From Methyloprofundus sp. (GTDB taxonomy: Bacteria > Pseudomonadota > Gammaproteobacteria > Methylococcales > Methylomonadaceae), in contig AP023240.1 in the NCBI GenBank assembly GCA_016592635.1, forward strand, positions 186,001 through 250,000: a stretch of DNA of 64,000 bases, written 5' to 3'. Position 1 is the stretch's first letter. Every line of letters starts with the position of its first letter. Positions 46,067-55,940 of this stretch are shown one piece after another. The translations under genes were made by a program, and so were the position numbers. The notes under the pieces are model-generated. The model had not been told where the DNA came from and made no database searches. It saw only the letters and a list, made by a program, of their open reading frames with translations.

Positions 46067-46591
46067 ATCGCTTCTAAAAAAGATGCAACACGTTTAAATG
46101 ATGACATTACGGCAAGGCGTGTCAGGGTGAGTGGTTTGCCAGAAGGACAGGGTGGCGTTATGTCACTTATTGACGCAAAGCGTATGGCTTCTGATATGAG
46201 CATGGACTTGGTTGAAGTTTCACCAAATGCGGATCCTCCCGTATGTAAGATTATGGACTATGGTAAATTTTTATTCGATCAGAATAAAAAAATGGCCATG
46301 GCCAAGAAAAAGCAAAAACAGATTCAGGTGAAAGAAATTAAGTTTCGACCTGGAACTGATATTGGTGATTACAATGTTAAATTGCGTAATTTGACCAAAT
46401 TCCTTGAGGAAGGCAATAAAACCAAAATTACCGTACGCTTTCGTGGTAGAGAAATGGCGCACAGAGAAATTGGTATGAACTTGTTGAAACGCGTGGAAAA
46501 AGATTTGGAGGAGTTGGCGACAGTTGAACAGTTTCCTAAAATGGAAGGTCGTCAAATGGTCATGGTTTTAGGGCCTAAAAAGAAAAAATAA
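46067..46591 (+). CDS. infC: Translation initiation factor IF-3, probable AUC start
   Basis: This 174-residue protein matches IF-3: [60 protein letters not shown], and C-terminal [13 protein letters not shown]. An ATG lies at 46130, but it would remove the conserved N-terminal domain. The ATC at 46067 lies seven bases after GGAGGA (46054-46059), and the frame from it is open. E. coli infC uses AUU for autoregulation by IF-3, so AUC here is a parallel. The start is inferred. Confidence 0.9.
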   Translation: MASKKDATRLNDDITARRVRVSGLPEGQGGVMSLIDAKRMASDMSMDLVEVSPNADPPVCKIMDYGKFLFDQNKKMAMAKKKQKQIQVKEIKFRPGTDIGDYNVKLRNLTKFLEEGNKTKITVRFRGREMAHREIGMNLLKRVEKDLEELATVEQFPKMEGRQMVMVLGPKKKK

Positions 46592-46734
46592 AGGTAAGTT
46601 CTTAGCAACTTATCTTTATCAAAGTTTACTACTGTTGGAATAGTAGTGTTATCAATTCGGTCGGGCCCTTGCATTTTGCCTTACCGGGTTTTTATATCAG
46701 GGACGTGTTATTTTTATATTATTGGAGAAAACAA
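46592..46734 (+). promoter_or_regulatory. infC-rpmI spacer, possible L20 control region
   Basis: It contains a GGTAAGTT / AACTTATC hairpin, an ACTACTG / AGTAGT hairpin and a CCGGT-like paired stretch (GGTCGGGCCC near 46660, TACCGGG near 46682). In E. coli the region before rpmI binds L20. The arrangement suggests similar control, but I cannot confirm the pseudoknot. Confidence 0.35.
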
Positions 46735-46932
46735 ATGCCAAAAATTAAAACCCATAGCGGTGCTGCGAAACGTTTTAAGCGTACCGGTTCTGGTAGTTTT
46801 AAATGTGGACAGTCACACCGTCGCCATATTTTGACTAAAAAATCGACTAAAAGAAAAAGACAGTTGCGTAAAGCTGCAACTCTTCATCAAGCAGATGTGC
46901 GCATGACTGCACGTATGTTGCCTTATAGTTAA
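46735..46932 (+). CDS. rpmI: 50S ribosomal protein L35
   Basis: This 65-residue basic protein starts [20 protein letters not shown] and contains [23 protein letters not shown], the L35 pattern. The ATG at 46735 follows TTGGAGAA. It lies between infC and rplT as in E. coli. Confidence 0.96.
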   Translation: MPKIKTHSGAAKRFKRTGSGSFKCGQSHRRHILTKKSTKRKRQLRKAATLHQADVRMTARMLPYS

Positions 46933-46947
46933 TTTTAGGAAAATAAA

Positions 46948-47310
46948 ATGGCCAGAGTAAAACGTGGTGTAACAGCCAGAGCAAGACATAAAAAAATTCT
47001 AAAGCAAGCAAAAGGCTACTACGGTGCACGTAGTCGTGTTTATCGCGTTGCTAAGCAAGCAGTTATTAAAGCGGGTCAATACGCTTATCGTGACCGTAAA
47101 CAGAAAAAACGTACTTTTCGTGCTTTATGGATTGTGCGTATTAATGCAGCGTCGCGTATGTGTGACATTTCTTACAGCCGTTTAATCAACGGTTTGACTA
47201 GAGCAAATGTTGCTATTGATCGTAAAGTATTAGCTGATATCGCAGTTCATGATATGGAAGGTTTTGCAGCTATTGCTGAAATTGCTAAAGCAAATCAAAG
47301 TCCACGTTAA
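46948..47310 (+). CDS. rplT: 50S ribosomal protein L20
   Basis: This 120-residue protein begins [30 protein letters not shown], the L20 signature, and includes [20 protein letters not shown] and [17 protein letters not shown]. It binds 23S rRNA early in assembly and represses its own operon in E. coli. It starts 15 bases after rpmI and is followed by a strong terminator. Confidence 0.97.
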   Translation: MARVKRGVTARARHKKILKQAKGYYGARSRVYRVAKQAVIKAGQYAYRDRKQKKRTFRALWIVRINAASRMCDISYSRLINGLTRANVAIDRKVLADIAVHDMEGFAAIAEIAKANQSPR

Positions 47311-47351
47311 AGAGTATTCTTAGTAATACTCCTCTATGGGGAAAGGATTGG

Positions 47352-47380
47352 AAAAAAGGGCTGCTAAAGCCCTTTTTTTT
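47352..47380 (+). terminator. Rho-independent terminator after rplT
   Basis: AAAAAAGGGCT and AGCCCTTTTTTT form a hairpin with a five-base loop and an eight-base T-run. It may be read through in part, since pheS starts 46 bases later with no clear new promoter. Confidence 0.85.
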
Positions 47381-47423
47381 GCCATAACTTTCTGTGTGTT
47401 TCATTTAAATAAAAGCGAACTGA

Positions 47424-48446
<1,023 letters not shown>

Positions 48447-48461
48447 GGGTAGGTAGAAATC

Positions 48462-50834
48462 ATGCAATTTAGTGAAGCTTGGTTACGAGAATTAGTAAAT
48501 CCTGCCATTGATACGGCAGCATTAGTAGAACAATTAACAATGGCAGGGCTGGAAGTTGATTCAGTCACGCCTGCGGCAGCCGAATTTAGTGGCGTTGTCG
48601 TTGGACAAGTGGTATCGGTTGTTGCACATCCAGATGCGGATAAATTAAGAATTTGTAAAGTCGAAGTGGGTGATGCAGAGCCACTACAAATTGTTTGTGG
48701 TGCCAGCAATGTACGTGAAGGTTTAAAAATACCCGCAGCTTTGATTGGCGCAGTATTGCCGGGTAATTTTAAAATCAAAAAATCAAAATTACGCGGTGAG
48801 CAATCTTTCGGTATGCTATGTTCTGAAAAAGAATTAGGTTTGGCAGATGATGCAGATGGCTTAATGGAATTGGCAGCAGATGCTCCCGTTGGTACGGATA
48901 TTCGTGACTATCTTGCCTTAAATGATCAAATGATTGAGGTGGATTTAACACCCAATAGAGCAGATTGTTTAAGTGTCGAGGGTGTTGCTCGTGAAGTTGC
49001 ACTGTTGAATGAAATAGATTTTGCAGTGGCGGCTATTGCACCAGCAGTGGTTGAGCATCAAGAGTCATTAGATGTCAAAATTAGTGCGCCATCAGCGTGT
49101 CCTCTTTATTTGGGACGTTTGATTAAAGGCGTTAATGCGACAGCGGAAACGCCGTTGTGGATGCAGGAGCGTTTGCGTCGTTCAGGTTTAAGAAGCCTTA
49201 GTCCTGTTGTTGATGTAACCAATTATGTACTGATAGAGCTTGGGCAGCCATTGCATGCCTTTGATGCAGCAAAATTATCGGGCGGTATTGAAGTGCGCAT
49301 GGCGCAAGCTGATGAAGTATTAGGCCTATTAAATGACCAAGAAATTAAAGCGAACATTGAAACTTTAGTTATTGCGGATGCGGATAAAGCATTGGCTTTG
49401 GCTGGGGTGATGGGGGGCAGTGTATCGGCGGTTACTGATGATACCCAAGATGTTTTCTTGGAATGTGCATTTTTTAATCCAAGTTTTATGATGGGTAAAG
49501 CAAGACATTATGGCTTGCATACGGATTCATCACATCGCTTTGAGCGTGGTGTTGATCCTGAATTACAGCAACGTGCAATTGAGCGTGCAACTCAGCTTAT
49601 CGTGGAAATAGCAGGTGGTAGTGTTGGCCCTATTACGGAAGTAATTGCCACAGAGCATTTGCCTAAACGTCCGGCGGTTAGTTTGCGTCAGCAACGTATC
49701 AAACGTATTTTAGGTGTGGAGCTTGCGACAACTGAAGTGGAAGCTATTTTACAGCGCTTAGGTATGCAGGTTGTTAAAGACGCAGAAGGTTGGCAAGTGA
49801 CTCCGGCAGGCTTTCGTTTTGATATTGCGATTGAAGCAGATTTGATCGAAGAGTTAGGTCGTGTGTATGGCTATAATAACTTACCGCAAAGTAGCTTATT
49901 AATGCGTTCGGCCTTAAGCCAAGCACCTGAAGCAATTTTAGAAATAGATCAAATTAAAGACCTATTAGTTGCGCGTGATTTTCAAGAGGCGATTACTTAT
50001 AGTTTTGTTGATGAAGAGCTGCAAAAAAGTATCGTACCTGATGACAGCTATATAAAATTACAAAACCCGATTTCATCTGAACTTGCTGTGATGCGTACTA
50101 CGCTATGGTGTGGCTTGTTACAAGCCGCAGCTTATAACACTAAGCGCCAACAGACAAGAGTACGTTTATTTGAAGCAGGGCAGCGATTTTTAGGTACTGA
50201 CGCAGATAAACAAGAGAAAATGTTGGCAGGTATCGCGCTTGGTTCAGTTGGTCCTGAGCAATGGGGAGATAAAGCGCGTAAAGTCGATTTTTATGACATC
50301 AAAGCAGATGTTGAGGCTGTGTGTGCATTAACAGGTCGCGTAGTGCAGTTTGTGGCAGCAAAACATAGTGCCTTACACCCAGGGCAGAGTGCGGAAATAA
50401 AAACCGCTGATGGACAATTACTAGGTTGGGTAGGTATGTTGCACCCAACCTTGGAAAAGCAACTCGGTTTTGATAATAATGTCTTTTTGTTTGAGTTATC
50501 ACAAGAGGTATTATTAGAGCGTAGAGTGCCTGTTTTTAGTAGTTTGTCAAAATTCCCATCAGTACGTCGTGACTTGGCATTGCTAATGCGTGAAGAGGTG
50601 TCTTTTCAGGCAGTTAAGGAGTGTATTGAAGGTTGTCAGGAAACTTTAATAAAAGATGTTAAAGTGTTCGATATCTACCGAGGGCAAGGGGTTGAGCAGG
50701 GTTATAAGAGTGTTGCGTTGGCATTAATTTTACAAGATGCAACACAAACTCTTACAGATACTGAAATTGATGCTATAGTTAACAAAGTGTTAGAAGCATT
50801 ATCTAACAAATTAAGTGCAAAATTGAGAGATTAG
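48462..50834 (+). CDS. pheT: Phenylalanyl-tRNA synthetase beta subunit
   Basis: This 790-residue subunit has an N-terminal EMAP-like tRNA-binding domain (VVAHPDADKLRICKVEVGD, VCGASNVREG), the B3/B4 editing domain (SPVVDVTNYVLIELGQPLHAFDA), B5, the catalytic-like core, and the C-terminal FDX-ACB domain (SKFPSVRRDLALLM). It lies between pheS and ihfA, as in E. coli. Confidence 0.96.
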   Translation: MQFSEAWLRELVNPAIDTAALVEQLTMAGLEVDSVTPAAAEFSGVVVGQVVSVVAHPDADKLRICKVEVGDAEPLQIVCGASNVREGLKIPAALIGAVLPGNFKIKKSKLRGEQSFGMLCSEKELGLADDADGLMELAADAPVGTDIRDYLALNDQMIEVDLTPNRADCLSVEGVAREVALLNEIDFAVAAIAPAVVEHQESLDVKISAPSACPLYLGRLIKGVNATAETPLWMQERLRRSGLRSLSPVVDVTNYVLIELGQPLHAFDAAKLSGGIEVRMAQADEVLGLLNDQEIKANIETLVIADADKALALAGVMGGSVSAVTDDTQDVFLECAFFNPSFMMGKARHYGLHTDSSHRFERGVDPELQQRAIERATQLIVEIAGGSVGPITEVIATEHLPKRPAVSLRQQRIKRILGVELATTEVEAILQRLGMQVVKDAEGWQVTPAGFRFDIAIEADLIEELGRVYGYNNLPQSSLLMRSALSQAPEAILEIDQIKDLLVARDFQEAITYSFVDEELQKSIVPDDSYIKLQNPISSELAVMRTTLWCGLLQAAAYNTKRQQTRVRLFEAGQRFLGTDADKQEKMLAGIALGSVGPEQWGDKARKVDFYDIKADVEAVCALTGRVVQFVAAKHSALHPGQSAEIKTADGQLLGWVGMLHPTLEKQLGFDNNVFLFELSQEVLLERRVPVFSSLSKFPSVRRDLALLMREEVSFQAVKECIEGCQETLIKDVKVFDIYRGQGVEQGYKSVALALILQDATQTLTDTEIDAIVNKVLEALSNKLSAKLRD

Positions 50835-50839
50835 AATAA

Positions 50840-51136
50840 ATGGCAGTAACGAAAGCAGATTTCGCAGAAAGATTATTTGATGAAGTAGGTTTAAATAAGC
50901 GCGAAGCGAAAGAAATGGTTGAACTTTTTTTTGAAGAAATCAAAGGTTCACTAGAAATGGGCGAGCAAGTAAAAATCTCTGGTTTTGGAAAGTTTGAATT
51001 AAGAGATAAAAATAGTCGCCCAGGAAGAAACCCAAAAACAGGTGAAGAGATTCCTATTACAGCACGTAGAGTAGTCACTTTTAGAACTGGTCAGAAGTTA
51101 AAAACACGAGTAGAAGCCTATGCTGGAGCCAAGTAA
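50840..51136 (+). CDS. ihfA: Integration host factor alpha subunit
   Basis: This 98-residue HU-family protein starts [34 protein letters not shown] and has the DNA-bending arm [24 protein letters not shown], characteristic of IHF-alpha. It bends DNA in replication, recombination and transcription. It starts five bases after pheT and overlaps the merR-type gene by 17 bp. Confidence 0.95.
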   Translation: MAVTKADFAERLFDEVGLNKREAKEMVELFFEEIKGSLEMGEQVKISGFGKFELRDKNSRPGRNPKTGEEIPITARRVVTFRTGQKLKTRVEAYAGAK

Positions 51137-51473
51137 TAATAACGAATTACCCGCGATACCTGCAAAACGCTATTTTGCAATTGGTGAGGTAAGTGATTTA
51201 TGTGGTGTAAAGCCGCATGTATTAAGATACTGGGAACAGGAGTTCGAGCAATTAGAGCCTGTTAAGCGCCGTGGCAATCGACGTTATTATCAGCGTAATG
51301 ATGTGATGTTGATTCGTCAAATCAGAGCATTATTATATGAGCAAGGCTACACGATTGGTGGTGCTAGAGCACATTTGCAAAGTGATGATGCCAAAGATGA
51401 TTCGGTACGTACCAAGCAGGTCATTCATCAAATGATCGGTGAATTAGAGGATATTCTAGAAATCCTTAAATAA
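51120..51473 (+). CDS. MerR-family transcriptional regulator
   Basis: This 117-residue protein has a MerR helix-turn-helix: [42 protein letters not shown] (about 14-55), and a C-terminal helix for dimers. There is no clear effector-binding domain. It overlaps ihfA by 17 bp, an arrangement conserved in many gammaproteobacteria. Target genes are unknown. Confidence 0.9.
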   Translation: MLEPSNNNELPAIPAKRYFAIGEVSDLCGVKPHVLRYWEQEFEQLEPVKRRGNRRYYQRNDVMLIRQIRALLYEQGYTIGGARAHLQSDDAKDDSVRTKQVIHQMIGELEDILEILK

Positions 51474-51479
51474 AGATTG

Positions 51480-51515
51480 CTAAGCCGTACAGTTGCTATA
51501 TACTGTGCGGCTTAG
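51480..51515 (+). terminator. Hairpin at the end of the ihfA operon
   Basis: CTAAGCCGTACAGT and ACTGTGCGGCTTAG form a 14-bp stem (one G-U pair) with an eight-base loop. The tail TATTTGAC is only weakly T-rich, so it may be a Rho-independent terminator of moderate strength. Confidence 0.6.
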
Positions 51516-51567
51516 TATTTGACTAGCGTTCGTTTAGTCATTCAAAAGAAGTCAAAATTTTAATTGT

Positions 51568-51644
51568 CGGGGCGTAGCGCAGTTTGGTAGCGCACCACAC
51601 TGGGGGTGTGGGGGTCGAAGGTTCAAATCCTTTCGTCCCGACCA
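51568..51644 (+). tRNA. tRNA-Pro (anticodon GGG)
   Basis: The 77-base sequence folds as a full cloverleaf. The acceptor stem is CGGGGCG / CGTCCCG with encoded CCA, the D-arm is GCGC-AGTTTGGTA-GCGC, and the anticodon stem CCACA / TGTGG encloses the loop CTGGGGG with anticodon GGG. The T-arm contains GGTTCAAATCC. It reads CCC and CCU proline codons. Its place after the merR-type gene is a common gammaproteobacterial arrangement. Confidence 0.96.
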
Positions 51645-51834
51645 ATTGAATCAATGATTTATGTTGTATTTTTGGTTGGGTTTTAAGGCTAAAATGCTTG
51701 TGGCTAAAAACGTCTTTTGGGTAGGGTGCTTTTAATGCCCTCTAAAATCTATCGGCAACCATTGCCGTCAATGATATTTTGGTTTTCTATAAATATTCAA
51801 TACTTTGCACCAAAATAGTATTAGAAAATTCTGT

Positions 51835-52035
51835 CTAGTGTCTATCTTTCATTTTCCATTGAGCTAGTGCATCATCATCTATTTTACAACGATAAGAACC
51901 ACAGCATGCACTTGATGATTTAGGTTTATTTTTATCTTCAAATAACTCCTCAACCCAGTACAGTATTTTGCTTATCCATAACCCTAAGCCTGTTTCAGGC
52001 TCTGGCTCTGGTATCTTAAATTCTGGAGGATTCAT
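51835..52035 (-). CDS. Short hypothetical protein
   Basis: This 66-residue frame starts MNPPEFKIPEPEPETGLGLW and ends with CCGSYRC. The EP-rich segment and the CC...C group give no known family. The ATG at 52035 lies nine bases from the end of a decayed insertion sequence. I cannot tell whether it is a real gene or the end of one broken by the element. In-frame joining to the truncated gene at 53285 was tested and does not work. Confidence 0.35.
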   Translation of the reverse strand: MNPPEFKIPEPEPETGLGLWISKILYWVEELFEDKNKPKSSSACCGSYRCKIDDDALAQWKMKDRH

Positions 52036-52043
52036 CAATTGCT

Positions 52044-53284
52044 TCAGCAATTATCAATTTAGGATTAAGTGGTAAAATTCAAAGACAGTCTCAACTAAAA
52101 TAAAGAAATAAGTGATAGATCCAGTAGAAGAAATTTCGACATTTACGCAAACAAATTTAATTGGTCAAATTAAACGGACTTTTACAGCTCTACCCGATAC
52201 GCGCACTGGAGATGGCATCTATCAAAAATATGAGATGTCAGATGCTGCTCTTAGTGCGTTTTCAGCATTTTTTATGCAGTCGCCGTCTTTTTTAGAATAC
52301 CAAAAAATGATGGAAAAAGATCGAGGAAAAAGTAATGCGAATAGTTTGTTTGGTGTTCATTTAATACCCAGCACCAATCAAATCAAAAACCTTCTTGATC
52401 CTGTGCCTGCTGAAACCCTTGCACCACTGTATAGAGAGATATTTAAAGGTTTACAAACAAGCGGAAAAATAGAGACGTTCCAGGTGCTGAATAACACGCT
52501 GTTAGTTGCTATTGATGGCGTAGAATATTTTAGCTCTCAGAGTATTCATTGTGAATGCTGCTCAACGAAAGAATTAAAAAATGGAAAAATACATTATTCA
52601 CATATCGCCGTCACACCTGTTGTTGTTTCTCCCCAACAGACCTCGGTAATCCCTTTAGTGCCTGAATTTATTAGCCCTCAGGATGGTAGTGAAAAACAAG
52701 ACTATGAGTTGGCTGCCTCAAAACGCTGGCTAGAAAAAGAAGCAAGTGGGTTACCCGATAATACAACCTTTTTAGCGGATGATTTATATTGTAAGCAACC
52801 TTTTTGTGAGCAACTCATACAAATGGAAAAACACTTTATCTTAGTTTGTAAGCCTGATTCACATAAAACGTTGTACGAGTGGGTTGATGACTTTGAGCGG
52901 TTAGGGAAAGTGGAAGACGTTATTTTTCACGAACGAGTGGGAAAGAGAAAGTTAAAAAAGCAGTATCGTTTTGTCAATCAGGTACCGTTACGTAATACGG
53001 ATGATGCCTTATTTGTTAACTGGTGTGAGCTTACTATTTATCAGCAATTCTCAATTTAGGATGATACATATAAATCAATAGGTTATATTTATTTTATCCT
53101 TCGTTTTAAAATAATTTTTGGCACTCAGTACCTTTTATTGTCAAAATGGTGTTATTTTTTGAATTTTATTCCCAATCTAGGGCATATTTGTCAGAATCAT
53201 CTAATAACTTAAAATATTAAAAGTGAGTATTGGTGCCACTTCTAGGTATAAGTTATTGAATTTGTTTAAATTGAGAATTGCTGA
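52044..53284. mobile_element. Decayed IS with nested terminal repeat
   Basis: The left end TCAGCAATTATCAATTTA is at 52044-52061 and the right end (inverse of TCAGCAATTCTCAATTTA) is at 53267-53284. A third copy of the end sequence, TCAGCAATTCTCAATTTA, lies inside at 53041-53058 in the left-end orientation. It cuts the transposase frame. The 244 bp between 53041 and 53284 are therefore bounded by perfect 18-bp inverted repeats, like a MITE. No target duplication is evident at the outer ends. Confidence 0.65.
52112..53059 (+). pseudogene. Truncated DDE-type transposase
   Basis: The 315-residue frame reads DTRTGDGIYQKYEMSDAALSAFSAFFMQSPSFLEYQ, then LLVAIDGVEYFSS (first Asp) and FLADDLYCKQPFCEQL (second Asp). 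No late catalytic Glu region is present: the frame runs into the internal terminal repeat and stops after QQFSI. It belongs to an IS4/ISNCY-like group by its pattern, which I am not certain of. It should be inactive. Confidence 0.7.
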
Positions 53285-53691
53285 CTGCAGTTGCGGTCAT
53301 GCACATTTTTTTGTGTCGTATTGCCAAAAAAAAGTCTCATGTGAATGGGGTCTTTGCCTAAGTTTGCCATACGCACTTTTAAGCTAGTAATGCCTAAAAG
53401 GTTATAGTCGGAGAGCCAGTCGGTATGATTTAATACTTTAAGTCGGCTATCTGGATCGCGTTCTCCTGGGAAAGTTAGTTCACCAGTAGACGACACTTGC
53501 AAATAATGCTGTCCTTGTGCATTGGTTTTTATCTGCGGCTGGGCATTAGATCTCGGTCCCTTTGACCACCCATCCAAGTTTCCATTATTAAAATCGCTGA
53601 TCTTTCCAGGGTGTATTAAGTTAGCAATTGAATGCTGACTAATTGTTAAGCTTGTGCTGAGTAATAGAAAGGTTGCGATTTTTTTTAACAT
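53285..53691 (-). pseudogene. Exported protein truncated by the insertion sequence
   Basis: A signal peptide (MLKKIATFLLLSTSLTISQHSIA) is followed by DFNNGNLDGWSKGPRSNAQPQI and a beta-rich domain that resembles a carbohydrate-binding or discoidin-like module. The frame enters the IS end after DRNC and stops at QQFSI, inside the terminal repeat. The original C-terminus is lost. Longer upstream starts exist but lack the signal peptide at the N-terminus. Confidence 0.65.
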
Positions 53692-53987
53692 TATAATTTT
53701 GTCCCAAGACTCAGAAGTTAAAACGGAATAAAGTACATATATGGTGGCTTTATTATAGTTTAGTGAATTCTGGTGTACGTAGAAGTCCCTGTATCTAAAA
53801 GGGAGGGTAGGGGGATTAACACATAAAGTCAAGAGATTGTTTGACTTGTTGCTATAATTAAGGTAATGGTTTTATGGTATTTAAGGGCTATTACATTGCA
53901 AATTACAGCATGTCATATTTGAAACTGAAAATATGGAAAGGTTGCCTTGGTGTAGGTTTTTGTAAAAGGGGAGAGTAAAGCTAAGCC
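53692..53987. other. Intergenic region upstream of the truncated exported gene
   Basis: About 300 AT-rich bases between the start of the truncated gene and the end of cobC. Nothing structured is visible. Confidence 0.4.
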
Positions 53988-54977
53988 TTATATGAGGGGG
54001 GCTATATTTTTTAGTGCCTTTTCCAGTTGTTTTATTTCAGTTGCATTGCTTGGTAGTCCAAATCTGACACTTGCAGGCTCACTAAAAAGCCGAGTAAAAA
54101 TAGCATGTTGAGCTAGTTGCTGATGTATTTTCTCAGCAGGTTCAGTTTTAACCCATTGAAAAAGACCTGTTGAGCCAGTGGGAGGCAGCTGATATTGCTT
54201 AAGCAAGTTATGTAAGTTTTGGCTTTGTTGTTGCAGTTTGATGCGGGTGTCATCTTGCCATACTGTATTTTGCAGCGCGTGAGCAGTTACAAAACGGCTG
54301 GGGTTACTCACTGCCCAAGGCCCTAATAGTTCATTGAGTGCAGTTAAAATGACAGGCTCGGCAAGCACAAATCCAGCTCTTATTCCTGCCAGGCCAAAAA
54401 ATTTTCCAACTGAACGTAGAATAATGAGGCCTGGTAAGGGCGCAAGTGAGCTTAGGCTGAGTTCGGGGGTGCAGTCGATAAATGCTTCATCAATAATAAG
54501 CCAGCCGCCTTTTTTATTTAAGGTAGCTAGCCATGTTAAGCATTGTTGTATAGAAAAGCAGTGACCCGTTGGGTTGTTTGGGTTAACTAAAATTAAAGTA
54601 TCTAATTTATCTACGTACTGATCTATCTCTGTGGCAGCAATATTTAAGGTGTTGTGTCCAGATTTTTGCCACGCATGAGCATGTTCAGCGTAAGAGGGGC
54701 TTAGAATGCCGGTAGTGCCTTGCGCACGTAATTTGGGTAGGTTTTGAATGGCTGCTTGTGAGCCAGCTACCGCGAGTAGGGAGTCACACTGGTAATATTG
54801 TGTGGCACTGACAATAAGGTGGTCTTGCTCTTCGGGTAATCTCTGCCATACGGAATTTGGGATGTCAGGAACTGGGTAAGCTATTGGATTGATGCCTGTA
54901 GAGAGATCTAACCAATTAGGCAGAGGAATTTGGTATTGTTGCGCTGCTTCTTGTATGCGCCCGCCGTGATTAAGCAA
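53988..54977 (-). CDS. cobC: L-threonine-O-3-phosphate decarboxylase (aminotransferase family)
   Basis: This 329-residue PLP enzyme makes the aminopropanol phosphate arm of cobalamin. MLNHGGRIQEAAQQYQ and LDLSTGINPIAYP at the N-terminus are typical of CobC (called CobD in Salmonella). NPNNPTGH and IIDEAFIDCTP are followed by the PLP-lysine region RSVGKFFGLAGIRAGF. It overlaps the upstream cbiB/cobD gene by 8 bp. Confidence 0.9.
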   Translation of the reverse strand: MLNHGGRIQEAAQQYQIPLPNWLDLSTGINPIAYPVPDIPNSVWQRLPEEQDHLIVSATQYYQCDSLLAVAGSQAAIQNLPKLRAQGTTGILSPSYAEHAHAWQKSGHNTLNIAATEIDQYVDKLDTLILVNPNNPTGHCFSIQQCLTWLATLNKKGGWLIIDEAFIDCTPELSLSSLAPLPGLIILRSVGKFFGLAGIRAGFVLAEPVILTALNELLGPWAVSNPSRFVTAHALQNTVWQDDTRIKLQQQSQNLHNLLKQYQLPPTGSTGLFQWVKTEPAEKIHQQLAQHAIFTRLFSEPASVRFGLPSNATEIKQLEKALKNIAPLI

Positions 54978-55887
54978 GGACTTCTCCTAGGGTAATGCTG
55001 ATTAGCCAGAGTAAAGTGGTCAATTGGATTAGCAAATTTGCTCGTTTAATATCTTGATTGATTGGCATGCGTCCTGCGCCGAGTATTGGTTTGAGTTTTT
55101 CTTGACCATGATAAATGGCTGAGCCACCTAATTGAATATTTAAACTGCCAGCTCCGGCACTCATAACTACACCTGCGTTAGGGCTTTCACATGCAGGGCT
55201 TTGCTGTTGCCAGCAATGCCAGCCAATGCGGCTATTACCTAATAAGGTATAACTTAGTGCGGTTAAGCGGGCAGGGATCCAATTGAGTAAATCATCTAAG
55301 CGTGCTGCTGTATAGCCAAAATGATAATAGCGTTGGTTTTTATAGCCCCACATGGCATCAAGGGTATTGCTTAGCCGATATAGTACTGCGCCAGTAGGGC
55401 CAGCTACGATAAACCAGAAGATTGGGGCAAAAATAGCATCGGCTCCATTTTCTAGCGTGGTTTCAATGGTGGCTTTACGGATGGCTAGCGTATCCATTTG
55501 CTTGGTTTCGCGGCTCACAATCATTGCGATAGCTGAGCGAGCTTGTGCTAAGTTACCTGTCTGTAACGGCACTAGTACTGCACTGGTATGTTGCAATAAG
55601 CTTTTGGGGGCAATGCACAAGTATAGTATTAGCGGACTAAGGTATGCATTCAGAGCGGGTGGGCGAGTTAAGATAAAGACTAGTATGCTAATGGGCGCGA
55701 TAGTGAGTATGAGTGCATATGCGCCGTGTAGTTTTTGATTTAAATTTGTGTTGTCTCTCGGTAGAATAAGCCGCTTTTCAATGTGACTTGCCAGCTGACC
55801 AAAAAAGACCAATGGGTGTCCCTTTTTGGGTTCGCCTAATAGTGCGTCAAGTAGCAAGGCAATAAGCAGTGAAATAGAAATAGTCAT
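54970..55887 (-). CDS. cbiB: Adenosylcobinamide-phosphate synthase
   Basis: This 305-residue membrane protein (CbiB in Salmonella, CobD in Pseudomonas naming) has LLIALLLDALLGEPKKGHPLVFFGQL at the N-terminus, RETKQMDTLAIRKATIETTLENGADAIFAPIFW and SPNAGVVMSAGAGSLNIQLGG. It attaches the aminopropanol moiety to adenosylcobyric acid. It is transcribed divergently from cobQ, with only 53 bp between starts, so there is no room for a full cobalamin riboswitch. Confidence 0.92.
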   Translation of the reverse strand: MTISISLLIALLLDALLGEPKKGHPLVFFGQLASHIEKRLILPRDNTNLNQKLHGAYALILTIAPISILVFILTRPPALNAYLSPLILYLCIAPKSLLQHTSAVLVPLQTGNLAQARSAIAMIVSRETKQMDTLAIRKATIETTLENGADAIFAPIFWFIVAGPTGAVLYRLSNTLDAMWGYKNQRYYHFGYTAARLDDLLNWIPARLTALSYTLLGNSRIGWHCWQQQSPACESPNAGVVMSAGAGSLNIQLGGSAIYHGQEKLKPILGAGRMPINQDIKRANLLIQLTTLLWLISITLGEVLA

Positions 55888-55940
55888 TAAATATAAAAAA
55901 ATTTTAAATGGGCAGCAACAATGCCATTAAAGGAAGGTAA

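Noticed and set aside
51835..53691. Possibility that 51835-52035 and 53285-53691 are two halves of one gene split by the IS
   Set aside because: Joining the flanks after removal of the element gives a stop codon or a frame shift in each arrangement tried.
55888..55940. Possible cobalamin riboswitch between divergent cbiB and cobQ
   Set aside because: Only 53 bases are available, far too short for the aptamer, and no B12 box is visible.
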